NCBI GenBank assembly: GCA_050084985.1
Contig: JBITNC010000001.1
Span: 119,412,001-119,476,000, forward strand
Source of the DNA: Nageia nagi
Taxonomy: Eukaryota; Pinophyta
Direction of reading: 5' to 3'
Length of the DNA stretch: 64,000 nt
A model generated the notes under the pieces. It was not told where the DNA came from. It saw nothing but the letters and a program-made list of their open reading frames with translations, and made no database searches. A program made the translations under genes and the position numbers. This document shows, piece after piece, positions 21,482 to 33,794 of this stretch. Numbering within the stretch: position 1 is the stretch's first letter; the number at the start of each line of letters is the position of its first letter.

Positions 21482-24400
21482 CATTCTTGTGAAATAAAAT
21501 TAAGTGAAAGTATAAACTACTAATATCTTGATATTTTATGATACTAACATATTTTGTTAAGTGTTAGTTAAATCTTTTAAATAAATTAAAAGTAAGAATA
21601 TATTATTGTTATGTAAATTTTTACATTAATATGTTTTTGTTAGTTATATTTTTTTATAAATTTCTTGAAACAATAATAATGTATTATTATGAAATTTGTA
21701 TTCTAAATTTGCAAATTTTTACAATGCTAAACTTTTTCAAAAAAAAGTTATAATTTTTTTTGCAAATTTTTACAATGTATTCCTCTACAAATTATATTTT
21801 TTTTACACTTTATAAATGAAATATAATTTGTTCATACAAAAATACAAGAAAATTTTTGTGTCAATATGTATAGCCTAAGTGTTAATACATAAGATAGGAA
21901 ATGCAAAAGGGGAGAAATATTTGTTTATTGTAAATAATAAAATAAATTTGATATCAAATAAAGGGGGTAGAGAATTATTTTTCTACAATATATTTTCTCT
22001 ATAAATATATAAAGAAGGTATTAGACATCAATCACAAAGTAGTTTAAAAAATAATAATAATATTGTTGCAATTTTTGAAGGGAAGAATACATTAAAAAAA
22101 ACTTTAAAGAGGGCTCTATGGCCCTATCCATCTAATATTTTTCTACAACCACCCATAACATGAACCACCCTCTCTTAGTAACCCCACGCCACCATCATGG
22201 CATAGCCTAACTAGCTTCTAGTTCCACTTCCCACCTTGTCACCTTTCTCCCCATATTATGAACCCTTTTTCAATGAAAAACATTTTCTCCTAACCCCATG
22301 TCCTATCTAACCCTTTTCATCAACCTCTTGGCCACCCATCCCTCACCATTGCACCACATCGATAGCCACATAAGGTCACTACACCTTCTCTTACCCTAGA
22401 AACCACTCAAGGCTTCCCTACCTCCTATCCTAGCAACCACTTATAGCCACTTAGGGCTACCCCACCTCCTTCCACCCCAACAATTGCCTATGACCTCGCC
22501 ATACTCCTCTCACCTAACCTTTTTCCCACCTATAATCATTTTGATACATGAAATTATATCTACATTAGGGCTATCCTAATTAGGTATCCTTCTTTATAAT
22601 CATCCCCTTATGCTTTATCCTTAATGTGTAGTGAAGGGCTTGATTGGTGGCCTTGTTCACAAAGTAAAAGGCCAAATGGCCCATCACATCCCTCATGCAA
22701 ATGCTCTTTTAAGGAGGTATTAGAGATGGTTTGAGCACTACAAAGGAGAAATAAGAGATTTAGATCATGATATTCCATGAGCCTTAACTAGTGTTTTTTA
22801 GGCATGAATATCATTTTTCTACCTCTATTAATATATGATTTCAATTGTAAAGATGGGAGGAAGGGAACCTAGAACCAAAGTAGTCTACGTTGCAAGTAGG
22901 GAGCAAGAGTAGATGAACACATAATACATTTCTTTTTTTGCATGCTTTCATCATGTATTCAACTCTAATAGACCTACTCTACCAATAATTCCCTTCCAAA
23001 GGCATGGCCTCCCTCACCTTTGAAAAAAAAAAACTCACATGCTAGTAGATGAGGGAGTAAATATTTTAACCTTATGTGACACTTTTTCTATGTCCTTTAG
23101 ATGAATCCATTAATTTTTTAGGTTGTTTTATATATATATATATATATAATTATATATATATATTTTTATATATATATATAATTTATAATACTGAATAAAT
23201 TTTAAAATAATTTATATTTAATTATACTTTTAGAGGAGGGCAAGTTGTTTTGAAATGTTTAGGGGGTAAGGATTAATAAAGGGTGAGGTGTAATTATTTT
23301 GGAAAAAAACATAAGTTTTTTTAAAAGGGGTGATTTTTTTTTAAACCCCTAATTTTAAAAGAGGGATTATTCTAGAGGAGTTAACATTTATTTCCTCTAA
23401 TGTTTTTGAGAATAAAAATGGGGGGGAAGATATATTTTTTTTCTCTCTACCTTAAGCTTTAATGAGCATGTTTTTTTTTCAAGGAGGATGAATTTTTAGG
23501 AAAATATAAGGATTTTTATGTTGATAAAGGGGGATTTGTTTTCTCCCTACCCATTTTTTTCCTTAAGGTGAATTTTTTTTAAGTAAAAGGGGGTTGGTTC
23601 CTCATAAGTAAAGTTTACTTAAAATAAAGGCTTTGTAACTTTTTTAAAGCTCCATCATGACTTGAATTTCATCACCAACTATTGAATGCAAGCATCTAGG
23701 TGAAGGCCTAATTTTAAACAAGAAAATAACCTCAACTCTACCCTCAACACCAATGTTACTTGGTTACAATAATATGTTGGATGTATGCGATATATGATTT
23801 TATGAGATTAAAAATATCTTGTAAAATGTTAAATTGGTTATCAATTAGTATACTTTATTGATTACCTTGGTTAAATAAATTCAATATGTATAGTTGATTT
23901 ATTTGATCAACAAATTGCAATTGTTATATAGTGTAATGATCTCTTTTTTATACCTTAATGGATTGAAATTTACACATCTTTAAGTATAAATATTTGGTGG
24001 AATTAATAATTGAAAAATAATCACATGAAAATAAATCCTTAGGGTCTTGTGAATGATATTTAATATTATATGGTTGGAAGTTGTTTTGTGCAAATGAATT
24101 AGTACCTTCCATGGTTGCAAGTTTATACCCATTTTTAATTGATGTGTATCTACTTTTGAAAAGTGTTTATGTTCTTCATTCTTACTATAAAATTGAAATT
24201 GTTTTATGGAGTTGTTAAAAAGATTCACCCTTATCCATTATTAAAGTTTTTGATAGATTAGTTAAAAAAGTTTACCCTTCTCTAAAGTTTCAACCTATTG
24301 GAGTGGTTAAAAAGGTTTTTCCTTCTCCAAAATTTCAACTCTCATACAAATTTATATCATATTACTTCCATTATTGTGAAGTTTATCTATTATGGATAGA

Positions 24401-24746
24401 TTCTAATTTGCTTAAATTATTGGTAAGTGCTACCTTCATCCATCATTTGCATCATGACTAGTATCATGGTCAAGATTGGCATTATTTTCAACTTGTTCTT
24501 CTCTATGAGTTGGTACTATTGATCGAGATTCTAAACCTCTAAATAAACATGTTTGTAAATAGAGAGGAACTTATACATCTTGAGTTATGGTATTATATAG
24601 TTAGGATGGTATTGTTTGTGGCATGTACTAGTTGACATGATGTGGCTTATAAATATTGACTTAGTGTCATAATAAATTTGGCATTTATTTATCTTAATAA
24701 TTTTTGCAAAGCTTATGATCTTTTGATAAAAGTGCCTTAGTGATTA
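21482..24746. other. Internal copia region or unrecognised insertion, no gene recognised
   Basis: gag and protease would be expected here but are not recognisable. At 22130-22560 a C-rich block (many CCACC, CCCTA and CCTCC words) interrupts the AT-rich sequence. At 23230-23610 the composition turns G-rich with runs of GGGG. A (TA)n tract lies at 23130-23182. At 24200-24345 two imperfect copies of a GTTAAAAAG-TTxACCCTTCTC motif occur. These changes suggest one or more old insertions whose ends I cannot place. Confidence 0.4.
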
Positions 24747-25053
24747 AATTATATGTATTTGAAAACTCTCTCAAGAATGATGCATTAGTTATTTGGGATA
24801 GTGTAATGCTTAAAGATCATGAGATTGGAAGTTAGTAATAAAAAAGAAAATATAAAAATAGTTGATTTTTTCCTTCTAGAGTATGCTCATTCATAAATAT
24901 ATATCCTACATTTAGGCCTTTATCAACTATAGAGATTCAAATCCTTGTGTAAGGATTATAGAATAGTTGATGTTTAGACTTCTAGAGTATGCTTATTCAT
25001 AATTATTTATCCTACATTTAGGCCTTATCAACTATAGAGATTCAAATCCTACA
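24747..25053 (+). repeat. Copia-internal tandem repeat, left side of the gypsy insertion
   Basis: A unit of about 200 bp (TTATATGTATTTGAAAAC ... AGAGATTCAAATCCTT) is followed by a partial second unit (24962-25050). The sequence on the far side of the gypsy element (31221-31420) is another copy of the same unit. The gypsy element therefore landed inside a small tandem array. Confidence 0.75.
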
Positions 25054-25777
25054 TGATTCATAATCACCATATGCTTATAGCATACTCAACTCCTCACTTA
25101 TAGATTTAAATGAAAAAACATTCACCATTATGAGTCCCATCAAATGTATATAAATTCAAAAATTACACAATGTAAAACTACAAATTAACAATCTCAATCA
25201 CACACAACAATATCAACATAATGATTTAACTTGGTTCATCCATTATAGGCTAATCTAGCATGGAACTGGATCCTTCTCTTCTCATTTTCTATGGATATTA
25301 TAATATTACATGCATATAGAGAAATACCATCAAAATAATGGTAATACCATCTCGTACAACACTACTACAATGTCCTATAGTAATAAGAACAAATTTTGAA
25401 TTACAAAAATTTTGAAATGACTCAACCTTCTTTCACATCTTTACAATCCTAAAATCCCAAAACTTTCTAAAACTCCATTAAAGAATCAAGAGAGTTGCAT
25501 GCCTTTAAATAGGCTTGGAAAAATCTCCAAGATGTTGGTTTATGATCTTGAATTGCATAGCTTTCTAAATTGTTGATGCCCCTTTAACTTCCATTGCTGA
25601 CTCATCAAGATGCATGTCATTAAAGGACTAAAAATAGTAGATGGATGATGTTAACAACATGGTTTTTTTCATGAATCACCTTTATATTTTAGTCTTTGAT
25701 CATTATCCAAGTATAGATACATGTAGTATGAGTACTTATCCTACAAAGATCAACCTAACATGATCCAATTTGGATCA
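25054..25777 (-). repeat. 3' LTR of the nested gypsy element
   Basis: 724 bp. It aligns end to end with 30504-31220, sharing for instance ATGCTTATAGCATACTCAA near the start and TCTTTGATCATTATCCAAG near the end. Confidence 0.9.
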
Positions 25778-26099
25778 CACCTCCCTAATGAGAAGGCATT
25801 TGGTCCCATAAATGCATAGATGAGGATACAACTCCCTGAACCTAGACTTATCCATCCACCTATTTTTATTATGCTCATATTCTTTAAATACAACCAACTA
25901 TAGCTCTATCTCATCTCTTCTTATAGCATGAACCTTTTTTTACAATATAGAATCCTCCTTGAGTTCATCCATAATATTATGAGCTAAGTCATCAAGAGAT
26001 GCTAAAATCTAATATGAACCTACTTCATATTCAATCAATATAGATGGCTCATATAATTTTAAATGTTCCATATTCATAACTAATTAAATGTTCATATAT

Positions 26100-27250
26100 G
26101 TTGGTAGATTCAATCTAAAATCATTCTCACTTACTTGCTCCATAATCTCAAATGGTCCATACCTTATAGGTTTCAACTTCTTGGCTGGTCCTTGTAACCT
26201 CTCCTTACTAAGATGCAACCAAACATGGTCTCCCACATGAAAATTATGGTCAACTCTATGTTTGACATGTATTATATTGTACTTGGCTTAGATTATTTTA
26301 CGTTGCTTTTATACTTTCAAATGAATTTGCCTAATCTTTTCAATAAATCTTTCAGATTGGTTTTCCCATTTCTCAAGTGAATCTACTTCATTCTTTTATT
26401 GCCCAAAAATAAAATCAAAAGGTGAAGGTGGTAAATAACCAAAATAAGTATAAAATGGACTCTTATTAATGGAATGATGAATTTTCCTATTATATGAATG
26501 TGGGATATATTCAAGATGTTCATCCCAAGACTTAGGATGCTTGCCAAAATAACCCCTTAAGAGTTGAACCACTATCCTATTCATGACCTTGGTTTTTCCA
26601 TCCATTTAAGGATGAAAGGTAGTACTCCTTTTCAAACTTGTATCCATATTTTCCCACAAGCATGTCCAAAACTTGTCCAAAAATTTATTATCTCTATTTG
26701 AAACAATAGAAGTAGGCAATCCAAAGTGAACCCAAACATGTGAAAAGAATAAATTTTTAGCATCTTGTCCCATTATAGTCTTCTTACAAGGAATAAAAAA
26801 CACATCTTGCTAAATATATCCATAATAACAATAAATAAATAGTCATGATCCTTCTTGTTCATAGGTAATCTTCCCATAAAATCCATTTACATACACTCTC
26901 ATGGACATGAAGATACTGGTAGTGGCTGATACAAACCTAATTTCTTGTTACTTTGCTTGTTGGTGCAACACAAAGAACACCATATTATGTACTTAGCAAC
27001 TTGATCTTGCATCCTTGGCCAATATACATACCTTTGTAAATTGTATCATGTCTTTCTAACCCCAAAATGCCCCATAATGTTTGAAGTATGTTCTTCTCTA
27101 ATAAGTCGAATTGTTTCACCTACAAGTTCACATAATGCATTAAAATGATAAAGAAGTCCATTTTGCAAATGAAAACCATCCAAGTCCTCATACTTGGACC
27201 TAGATAAAGATAATTTCCCATACACTTCTCTAAATTTAGGATCCTCCACA
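26100..27250 (-). pseudogene. Integrase of the nested gypsy element
   Basis: On the minus strand 27249-27046 holds the N-terminal part (DGFHLQNGLLYHF, then IREEHTSNIMGHFGVRKT, the H of the HHCC zinc finger). The core follows at 26803-26606 (FIPCKKTIMGQDA, HFGLPTSIVSNRDNKF, with the second catalytic D kept in NRD) and directly after one stop at 26605-26396 (VVQLLRGYFGKHPKSWDEHL, SYNRKIHHSINKSPF). The C-terminal tail to about 26100 reads GPFEIMEQVSENDFRLNLP and MEHLKLYEPS. The single stop between the two core pieces and changes before 26803 inactivate it. Confidence 0.88.
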
Positions 27251-27399
27251 TATGCCTATGAAAATGACTCATAAAGAAAAGGAAGAGATTTCAACACTAA
27301 GAGGGAACTCATTAACCCTTATTTGCACATTGGTAATAGCATAAAATTAGTGTTGCATGTTATTAATGGAATGAAATTTGTAAGTAGATGAGGTCTATA

Positions 27400-27910
27400 A
27401 ATCATGTTAGCAACCTTATTCTATGTTCCTTTATTATACTTGATCACAAGATGAAATTACTACAGAAAATCCATCCATCTATAGTGTCTTAGTATATTGC
27501 AATTTTGATTGAGTTTGTAAGTACTTTAATGGTTGATGATCAGTATGAATGATTATTTCTTTCCCTATTAAGTAATGTTTTCACTTTTTAACAGATTGAA
27601 CCAATGCATAAATTTCTTTATCATAAGTAGGATAATTCAAAATGGCCCCACTAAAGTTTTTAGAATGATAGCAAATTGATTTACCTTCTTGTAACAAAAT
27701 GGCCCCCATGGCATAGTTACTTGCATTAGTCTCCACTTTGAATGGCTTTTGCAAACTATGAAGTGCAGGCATAGGTGTACTAATAATCTTTTGCTTCAAG
27801 GTATCAAAAGATGTTTGTTGTTGCTTTACCCATTGAAAAACTTGCCTCTTGCTAGTTACATAATGTAAAGGTGAAGCAATAAGATGATCATAAACAATAA
27901 ACTTTCTCAA
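27400..27910 (-). pseudogene. RNase H of the nested gypsy element
   Basis: A 109-residue open segment (27910-27581) reads RKFIVYDHLIASPLHYVTSK, VFQWVKQQQTSFDTLKQKI, then KPFKVETNASNYAMGAILLQ and YPTYDKEIYALVQSVKK. The first catalytic aspartate of RNase H, normally in TDAS, is changed to N (TNAS), so the enzyme would be dead even without stops. The domain continues in a broken frame to about 27400. Confidence 0.88.
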
Positions 27911-28005
27911 ATATATGAAAAACCTAATATAATACTTACTTTAGTTACATTATATGGATTTGGCTAGTTTACTATAGCACTTACTTTACTAGGATATATC
28001 TTAAG

Positions 28006-28560
28006 TTATCCATGACTAATAACATGGTCTAAATACACCAAAGACTCTTTGCCAAACTCATACTTAGATATTTTCAATAATAACTTCTCCCTATGTAAAA
28101 ATTGAAATACTTTTCTAATATGTAAAACATGTTCTTCCCAAGTTGTACTATAAAAAAGAATATCATTCAAGTATACAATAATAAAAGAATCAATAAATAG
28201 ACTAAGCACATCATTCGTTACCCTCGTAAATGTCACTAGTGCATTGCACAAACTAAATGGCAAAATAAGCCACTCAAATAGGACTTATCTTGTCTTGAAA
28301 TAGGTACTTCAAATATCATCCTCCTTGATTCAAACTTGGTGATATCCACTCTTCAAGTATAGCTTGGTGAAGAATCTTGCCCCTTGCAACTGATCCAAAA
28401 GATCATCTATCTAAGACAAAGGATAGTGTTTTTTATGGTGATTTTGTTAAATGCACTATAGTCAATACACATTCTCCAATTTTGATCCTTATTGGAAACC
28501 AAACCAACATGTGATCCATATAGAGATGTACTTGGTCTAATCACACCTTGATCAACCAAA
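28006..28560 (-). pseudogene. Reverse transcriptase of the nested gypsy element
   Basis: The 85-residue open part (28263-28006) reads MPFSLCNALVTFTRVTNDVL, IIVYLNDILFYSTTWEEHV and LLLKISKYEFGKESLVYL. These match RT motifs around the catalytic box. The box is YLND instead of YLDD, a loss of one metal-binding aspartate. Upstream sequence to about 28560 is decayed but in order. Plus-strand CAATACACATTCTCCAATTTTGATC is the reverse of the R-M-C-I-D-Y-R-type segment. Confidence 0.85.
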
Positions 28561-28879
28561 TCTTGAATCTACCTCTTTATCTTCTCTTACTCCAAAATTG
28601 ATTGTTAATACAAAGCTATGTTGGATAATGAAACATTAGGTAATAACTAAATATCATATTGTATATCCTACATATGAGTTAATCCATGTGGCTCTACAAA
28701 TAAATCAACAAACTCCCATATCCATTTTTGCATCTATTCTTCCCTTTTGCACATTGTTAATGGCCTAGAATTAGTGTTGCACATGTTTGATAGCATGATA
28801 TTCACCTCACAAGAACATCTAATTTTCATCATGATCAATACAAAAAATTTAGAAGCATTTACAATGTATTTTACCTAAC

Positions 28880-29270
28880 TGGTAGTGATCAAAGGTAGCT
28901 TTTTTTAGTTTTTATGTGCACTAGCTAGAAACACCTTTCTATCTTTCACCAATTGCCATTTTTTTAATCTTTTTTACTAAATACCGTATTTATCCCAAAT
29001 ATAAGGGTTTCAAATAATAACACCATAAATGTCTAAAGGAACAACATCAATCACAACTTCATCATGTACTTTGCATAAATATCAAATTTCAACTTACATT
29101 GTTTAGTGACTTGCAAACTAGCCTTGTGATGCACCCAACCCAAAGGATATGGATTTAGATGGTTGAAAGTTTTCAATTCCAAATTACTTTATCATAGATT
29201 CTAAAATAAAATTTTCTTAAGAACTTGTATTAATAATGCAATCTACTTTCATTTTCTTAATTTGGATTTT
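28880..29270 (-). pseudogene. Protease region of the nested gypsy element
   Basis: The minus strand reads KVDCIINTSSxENFI, where retroelement proteases have a DSGS/DTGS-type active site; here the aspartate is N. Further on VIDVVPLDIYGVIIxNPYIW corresponds to the conserved DVxPxDxxGxVxGxPYL stretch before RT. Stops are frequent. Assignment rests on these two motifs and on position between gag and RT. Confidence 0.65.
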
Positions 29271-29399
29271 AAGGTGGAATAATTGAATCCTTTTTTCTTT
29301 AATGTCTTGATATTCTTCAACCTTTTGAATGGTTGAATAATTTATTTTCTCATTAGCATTTGAATTCCCTTTATATCCTCATATTTAAGAATAATATAA

Positions 29400-30300
29400 T
29401 TAGTTTTTTCTTATCTTTTTTCTTATATAGATATAATTTTGGATGAAGTTTTCAATATTTATCATCAACATGACCATATTTATCATAATGACTACAATAT
29501 ATATTATCACCTTGTTTCTTTGAAAGATTAGTGGTCTTAGTTTATTTCTAACCTTTACCTTTATCTTGATATTTACCTTTCTCTTGTCCTCCCTTTGAAT
29601 TAGAAGCCTTATTGGATTCATCATATTATCTTATTACTTTACCATCCTCCTTTAAATATTACACTTGCACACAAATTTGATCAAGATTAATAGGATTAAA
29701 TAACATGATAGCCTTTTGCAAATGAATATGTAAACCTCCAATGTACTTCATTAAAGTTTGAAGCTATTTTATTAAAACCCCAAGTAAAGTAGCTTGTTTT
29801 CTAAATTTTGTAGTGTATTCTTGAACTATTTTCCCTTTTGTTGTCTAAAAAATTACCATTTTATGAGTTGTTTATTATGATATCCCAATGGATAAAATTG
29901 ATCTCTTAATAAATTCTTAAATCCATTTCAAGAAGATACCTCCAATAAGTGTTCATACTAATATTTTTTACATGGATTTTCCACCAAAATAAAGCATGTC
30001 CACCCATATTTAACCTAGCAAAAGATATTTTATCAACATCATTTACAAGACTATGAATTTGGAAATAAATCTCCAATTGTTTTAGCCAATTATTCAACCT
30101 ATCTGCATCAACTTTTCCACCAAAAGTAGGAATGTCACTTTGAACTCTACCTTAAATGGAACTTGATTTGATTAAGATGATGAATCAAGTCCTTCAACTT
30201 CATTTTGTTGCCTTTGATTGATATTTACATTTTCTCTTGTAGCCAACAACTCATTCGAATGAGCCAAATGATTCTCCATTGCCAAAACTATCCTCTTAAA
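29400..30300 (-). pseudogene. gag of the nested gypsy element, with zinc-knuckle remnant
   Basis: At 30097-29906 a 63-residue open segment reads WLKQLEIYFQIHSLVNDVDK then FARLNMGGHALFWWK, the standard capsid motif (WLxQLExYFxxH ... ARLxLxGxALxWW). Near 29510-29440 a frame reads YCSHYDKYGHVDDKYWKLHP, a CCHC zinc knuckle in which the second and last cysteines have become Y. A K/G-rich basic linker precedes it. gag would package the RNA. Confidence 0.8.
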
Positions 30301-30489
30301 ATTAGCATCCAACATGGTATGAAAAACATACTATTGCTTCTCATCCATTTCATCATGCTACACCTTTTACCAATCTAAGGATCATTTAGAATCAATTCTA
30401 GTCTTTGATATCTCCTCCCAAACATCAAAAAGCACATTGATGGCAACCTAAAATCCCTAAAATTTTGGCCCTAAATTTTATATACACAA

Positions 30490-30501
30490 GCTCTAATACC
30501 A
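30490..30501 (-). other. tRNA-iMet primer-binding site of the nested gypsy element
   Basis: Minus-strand TGGTATTAGAGC, one change from TGGTATCAGAGC, two bases from the 5' LTR. It fixes the element orientation as minus. Confidence 0.85.
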
Positions 30502-30503
30502 CA

Positions 30504-31220
30504 TGATATGTAATCATTGGATGCTTATAGCATACTCAATCCTCACTTACATATTCAAGTGAAAAAATATTCACCATTATGAGTCCCATCAAATGTATAT
30601 AAATTCGAATATTGCATAATGTAAAGCTATAAATTAATAATATCAATTATACACAACAAGATCAACACAATGATTTACCCTAATTCACCCAATGTGGGCT
30701 AATCTAGCATGGAATTGGAGCCTTCTCTTCTCAACATCTATGTACATTATAATATTACATGCATATTTAGAAATATCATCAAAATAATTGTAATACCATC
30801 TCCTACAACACTATTGCAATCTCCTACAGCAAAAAGAACAACTTTAGAACTATAAAAATTCTAGAATGACTCTTGATCTTTCTTCAAATATTTACAAAAC
30901 CAAAACTCTCTAAAATCCATTAAGGAATCATGAAAGTAGCATGACTTTAAATATTCCTAAAAGCATCTCTAAAATGTTGATTGATTATCTTGAACTACTT
31001 AGCTATCTAAATCACTAATGCCCCTTCAACTTCTAGTGCTGACTCATCAAGATGCACATCATTAATGGCCTAAAAAGAATAGATGCACACTATTAATAGC
31101 ATATTTTTTTATCACTAATCAACTCCATATTTTAGTCTTTGATCATTATCCAAGCATAAATACATCTATAGTGAGTACTACTCATGCAAAGATCAACTTG
31201 ACATGATCCAATTCAGATCA
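30504..31220 (-). repeat. 5' LTR of the nested gypsy element
   Basis: 717 bp, TGATATGTAATC ... CAGATCA in plus orientation. It aligns fully with the LTR at 25054-25777, with many transitions between the two. Confidence 0.9.
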
Positions 31221-31420
31221 TTATATGTATTTGAAACTTCTCTCAAGAATGGTGCATTAATTATTTGGGACAATGTAATGCTTAAATACCATGATATTGA
31301 AAGTTGGCAATAGATAAGAAAATAGCAAAATATTTAATGTTTTTCCTTCTAGATTATGTTTATTCATAAATATTTATCCTATATTTAGGCCTTATTAACT
31401 ATAGAGATTCAAATCCTTGC
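31221..31420 (+). repeat. Copia-internal tandem unit, right side of the gypsy insertion
   Basis: A further copy of the roughly 200-bp unit found at 24747-24947. It passes into the integrase remnant of the copia element at about 31390. Confidence 0.75.
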
Positions 31421-32010
31421 GTAAGGACTACCAGAAATCTCACCTCTTTGTTGATCTATAAGGTAAAATTTTGAGGAGTATAAAGCCATAAAGGCATCTC
31501 AAGTACTCAAATTGGTACATTTAGATAGGTTCATGTCACTTAAAAGTAAATCCCATGATGACCTTAGTATAATAATCTTTGGGTGTCTACTCAAAACATA
31601 ATATCCAAATCTTTTACATTTCAAAACCTTAGTTGAAAATCAGATTGACTTCTAAATAAAGATGTTGAGAATTGACATCAGAGCTAAGGTGAATATAATA
31701 GAAATGCATTTAATGTATTTTGTACCAAATATAGGATCAAGAGGTCATTCATGATTTCTTACACCCCTAGCAAATTAATGTTGTTGAAATAAATAATAGA
31801 ACCATTCAAGAAATGGCTAGGTGCATGTTTGGAAATATCCCTAGTTTCTTATGGGGTGAATTGTGAGAATTATAATCTACACCCTAAATAGGTGCCCTAA
31901 AAAAGTACATAAAGGAAAAAACTTGTATTGTCCATGGAAGGGAAAGAATCCTAACATATCCCACTTAGTTTTTTTTGGGTGTGATGTATGCCTTTTATTA
32001 TTTGTAAGAA
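31390..32010 (+). pseudogene. Copia integrase remnant
   Basis: Frames in order read GLPEIS near 31410, LKLVHLDRFMSLKSK near 31510, FKTLVENQ near 31630, GEYNRNAFNVFCTKYRIKRS near 31690 and NNRTIQEMARCMFGNIPSFLWGE near 31790-31860. This is the order of copia integrase: GAG-pre-integrase end, H/TD segment, and the GGEY and NRTI-MAR motifs around the last catalytic glutamate. Stops and frameshifts separate the pieces. Confidence 0.8.
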
Positions 32011-32339
32011 AAGAATGAAGTTGGATAAGATATCTAAAAAACATATCTTTGTGGCTATGATAGTTAGCAAAGAGGCTATAAGCTCTACTTTACTTCATCA
32101 AGATAAATTTTGATCTTGATGGATGTAAGGTTCAATGAACTTCCTAAGGAATTTATTTCCTATAAGCACCTGGATGACCTTGATGACTCTTGTGTTGCAT
32201 ATATACTTATGAATATCAATGTCAATAAGTCATCTCAAGAGAAAACTTCTCCAACATAAAGGATAATGAGAAGTTTAATCTTAAATAAATCCTTGTTTGA
32301 AAAAATTGATAGCAAGAATGAGACCACATCATTCAAGGA

Positions 32340-33110
32340 AGCTTTGAAGCATGGATGCTAAATAGAAACCATGAAAGTGGATTATGAGGTTGTAATGAAA
32401 AATCAACTTGGGACTTGGTTTCCTATCCCTATGAATGGAATGTGATTGGCAATAATTTGATTTACAATATCAAATATAAAACAACTAAGAAAATTGATAA
32501 ATAAAAGGTAAGGTTAATGGCCAAGTATTTTTGCTCAAAAATATGAAGTTGATTATGAGGAAACATTTGCTCCAATTGCAAATATGTCACTATCATGTTA
32601 ATTTTTCCCTTTTAGTAGTTCAAGGATGGAAAGTTTTTCAATTTGACATTAAGAGTGATTTTTTCAATAGTGATTAGATGTGGAGATTTACAAGAATCAG
32701 CCAAAAGAATTTTTTATGGAAGGTAAAGAATCCCTTATGTGCAAGCTAAACATGTTCTTGTATGAACTTAAGCAAGCAGCTAGAGCTTGGTACAAAAAGA
32801 TTTTAGAAAATTTTACGAACATTGGATTCTCTAAGTGCTTCTCTAATTTAGATCTATGTGTGTTCAATCATAGAAAAGACTTGGTATTGATCTCCTCTAT
32901 GTGGATGATCTTTACATCATAAGAAATAATAATGAAATTATATAAGAGTGCATATCCAAACTTAAGGTAATATTTGAAATGACTAATCTTGATCTCTTAC
33001 ACTATTATCTTTGTATGCAAGTGTACCAATACAAGGATTGTACTTATCTTAATCAATCTAATTATATATCATGTATGTTGTAAAATTTTAAAATGGATGA
33101 GTGCAAACCT
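32340..33110 (+). pseudogene. Copia reverse transcriptase remnant
   Basis: The plus strand reads EALKHGC, then KVDYEVVMKNQLGTW, KYEVDYEETFAPIANM, and an 80-residue open segment (32680-32922) with YKNQPKEFFMEGKESLMCKL and FLYELKQAARAWYKKI. LYVDDLYII follows, with the YVDD catalytic box intact. These are the hallmark motifs of Ty1/copia RT (VDYxETFAPV, LKQAPRxW, YVDD). In the open segment QAPRAW has become QAARAW. Stops elsewhere disable the gene. Confidence 0.88.
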
Positions 33111-33379
33111 ATTATGATCCTAGTCTCTCTTGTAATCACTCTATCTCTTACCTCCAAATCTTAGTTTGTCAATGATAGATCTTATAGGTAACTAATTAGC
33201 AATCTTATTTATTTGACTATCTTCAAGACATATATTACCTTTTGTAGTAAATCTAATAGCATGGGTTATACAAATATTGTATGTGAACATTGCAATATTG
33301 GTAAGAAAATCTTGAGGTATGTTTTGGAAAAAAAAAGGATCTTTCTCTTAAGTATTCTAAATTTCCCTTATTTGTTCTC

Positions 33380-33790
33380 TTAGGGTACTCAAATTATAAC
33401 AATGGAAGATGATAGAGGTGATATGAAATCAACCTCTACTTATGTGTTTAGTATTGGCTCAGGTGTTATCTCTTAGGCTCTAAATAAGTAACCTATTATT
33501 AATATCTCCACTAGAGAGTTCAAAGTTTTGACCTAGGAAACTATTTAGCTGAGACATCTTCTAAAAGAAATTAGGTATGAGAAAGCTCATCCATATCTAA
33601 ATATTTAGATAAGTAGTTGGCTATTTATTTGAGAAAAATCCCTATTTTTATTAAAAAATAAAACATATTAAAATCTAAGCATATTTTATTAGGGAGATAG
33701 TTCTGGATGGTATCCTATAGTCATAGTACTATCCATTAGTCCTAAACTTCACTAATTTATTCACCAAACCCCTTCTTGAAGCTCAATTCT
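33380..33790 (+). pseudogene. Copia RNase H remnant
   Basis: The plus strand near 33405 reads DDRGDMKSTSTYVFSIGSGVIS, matching the DxxxRxSTSGYVFxLGxGxISW motif of copia RNase H. ISTREFKVLT, HLLKEI and, near 33760, FIHQTPS (from the IFTKPL tail) follow. The retrotransposon ORF ends here. Confidence 0.85.
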
Positions 33791-33794
33791 GTAA

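Larger units (their letters stand above)
25054..31220 (-). mobile_element. 6.2-kb Ty3/gypsy retrotransposon, minus strand, nested in the copia element
   Basis: Both LTRs begin TGAT and end ATCA: 25054-25777 (3' LTR) and 30504-31220 (5' LTR). The primer-binding site for tRNA-iMet lies inside the 5' LTR edge (minus TGGTATTAGAGC, 30490-30501), and a polypurine tract follows 25777 (minus AGGGAGGTG). Minus-strand order is gag, protease, RT, RNase H, integrase. The flanking 5-mers are CTACA and TTATA, which differ only by two C-to-T changes, so they fit an aged target duplication. Every gene is broken, but all domains remain in place. Confidence 0.9.
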
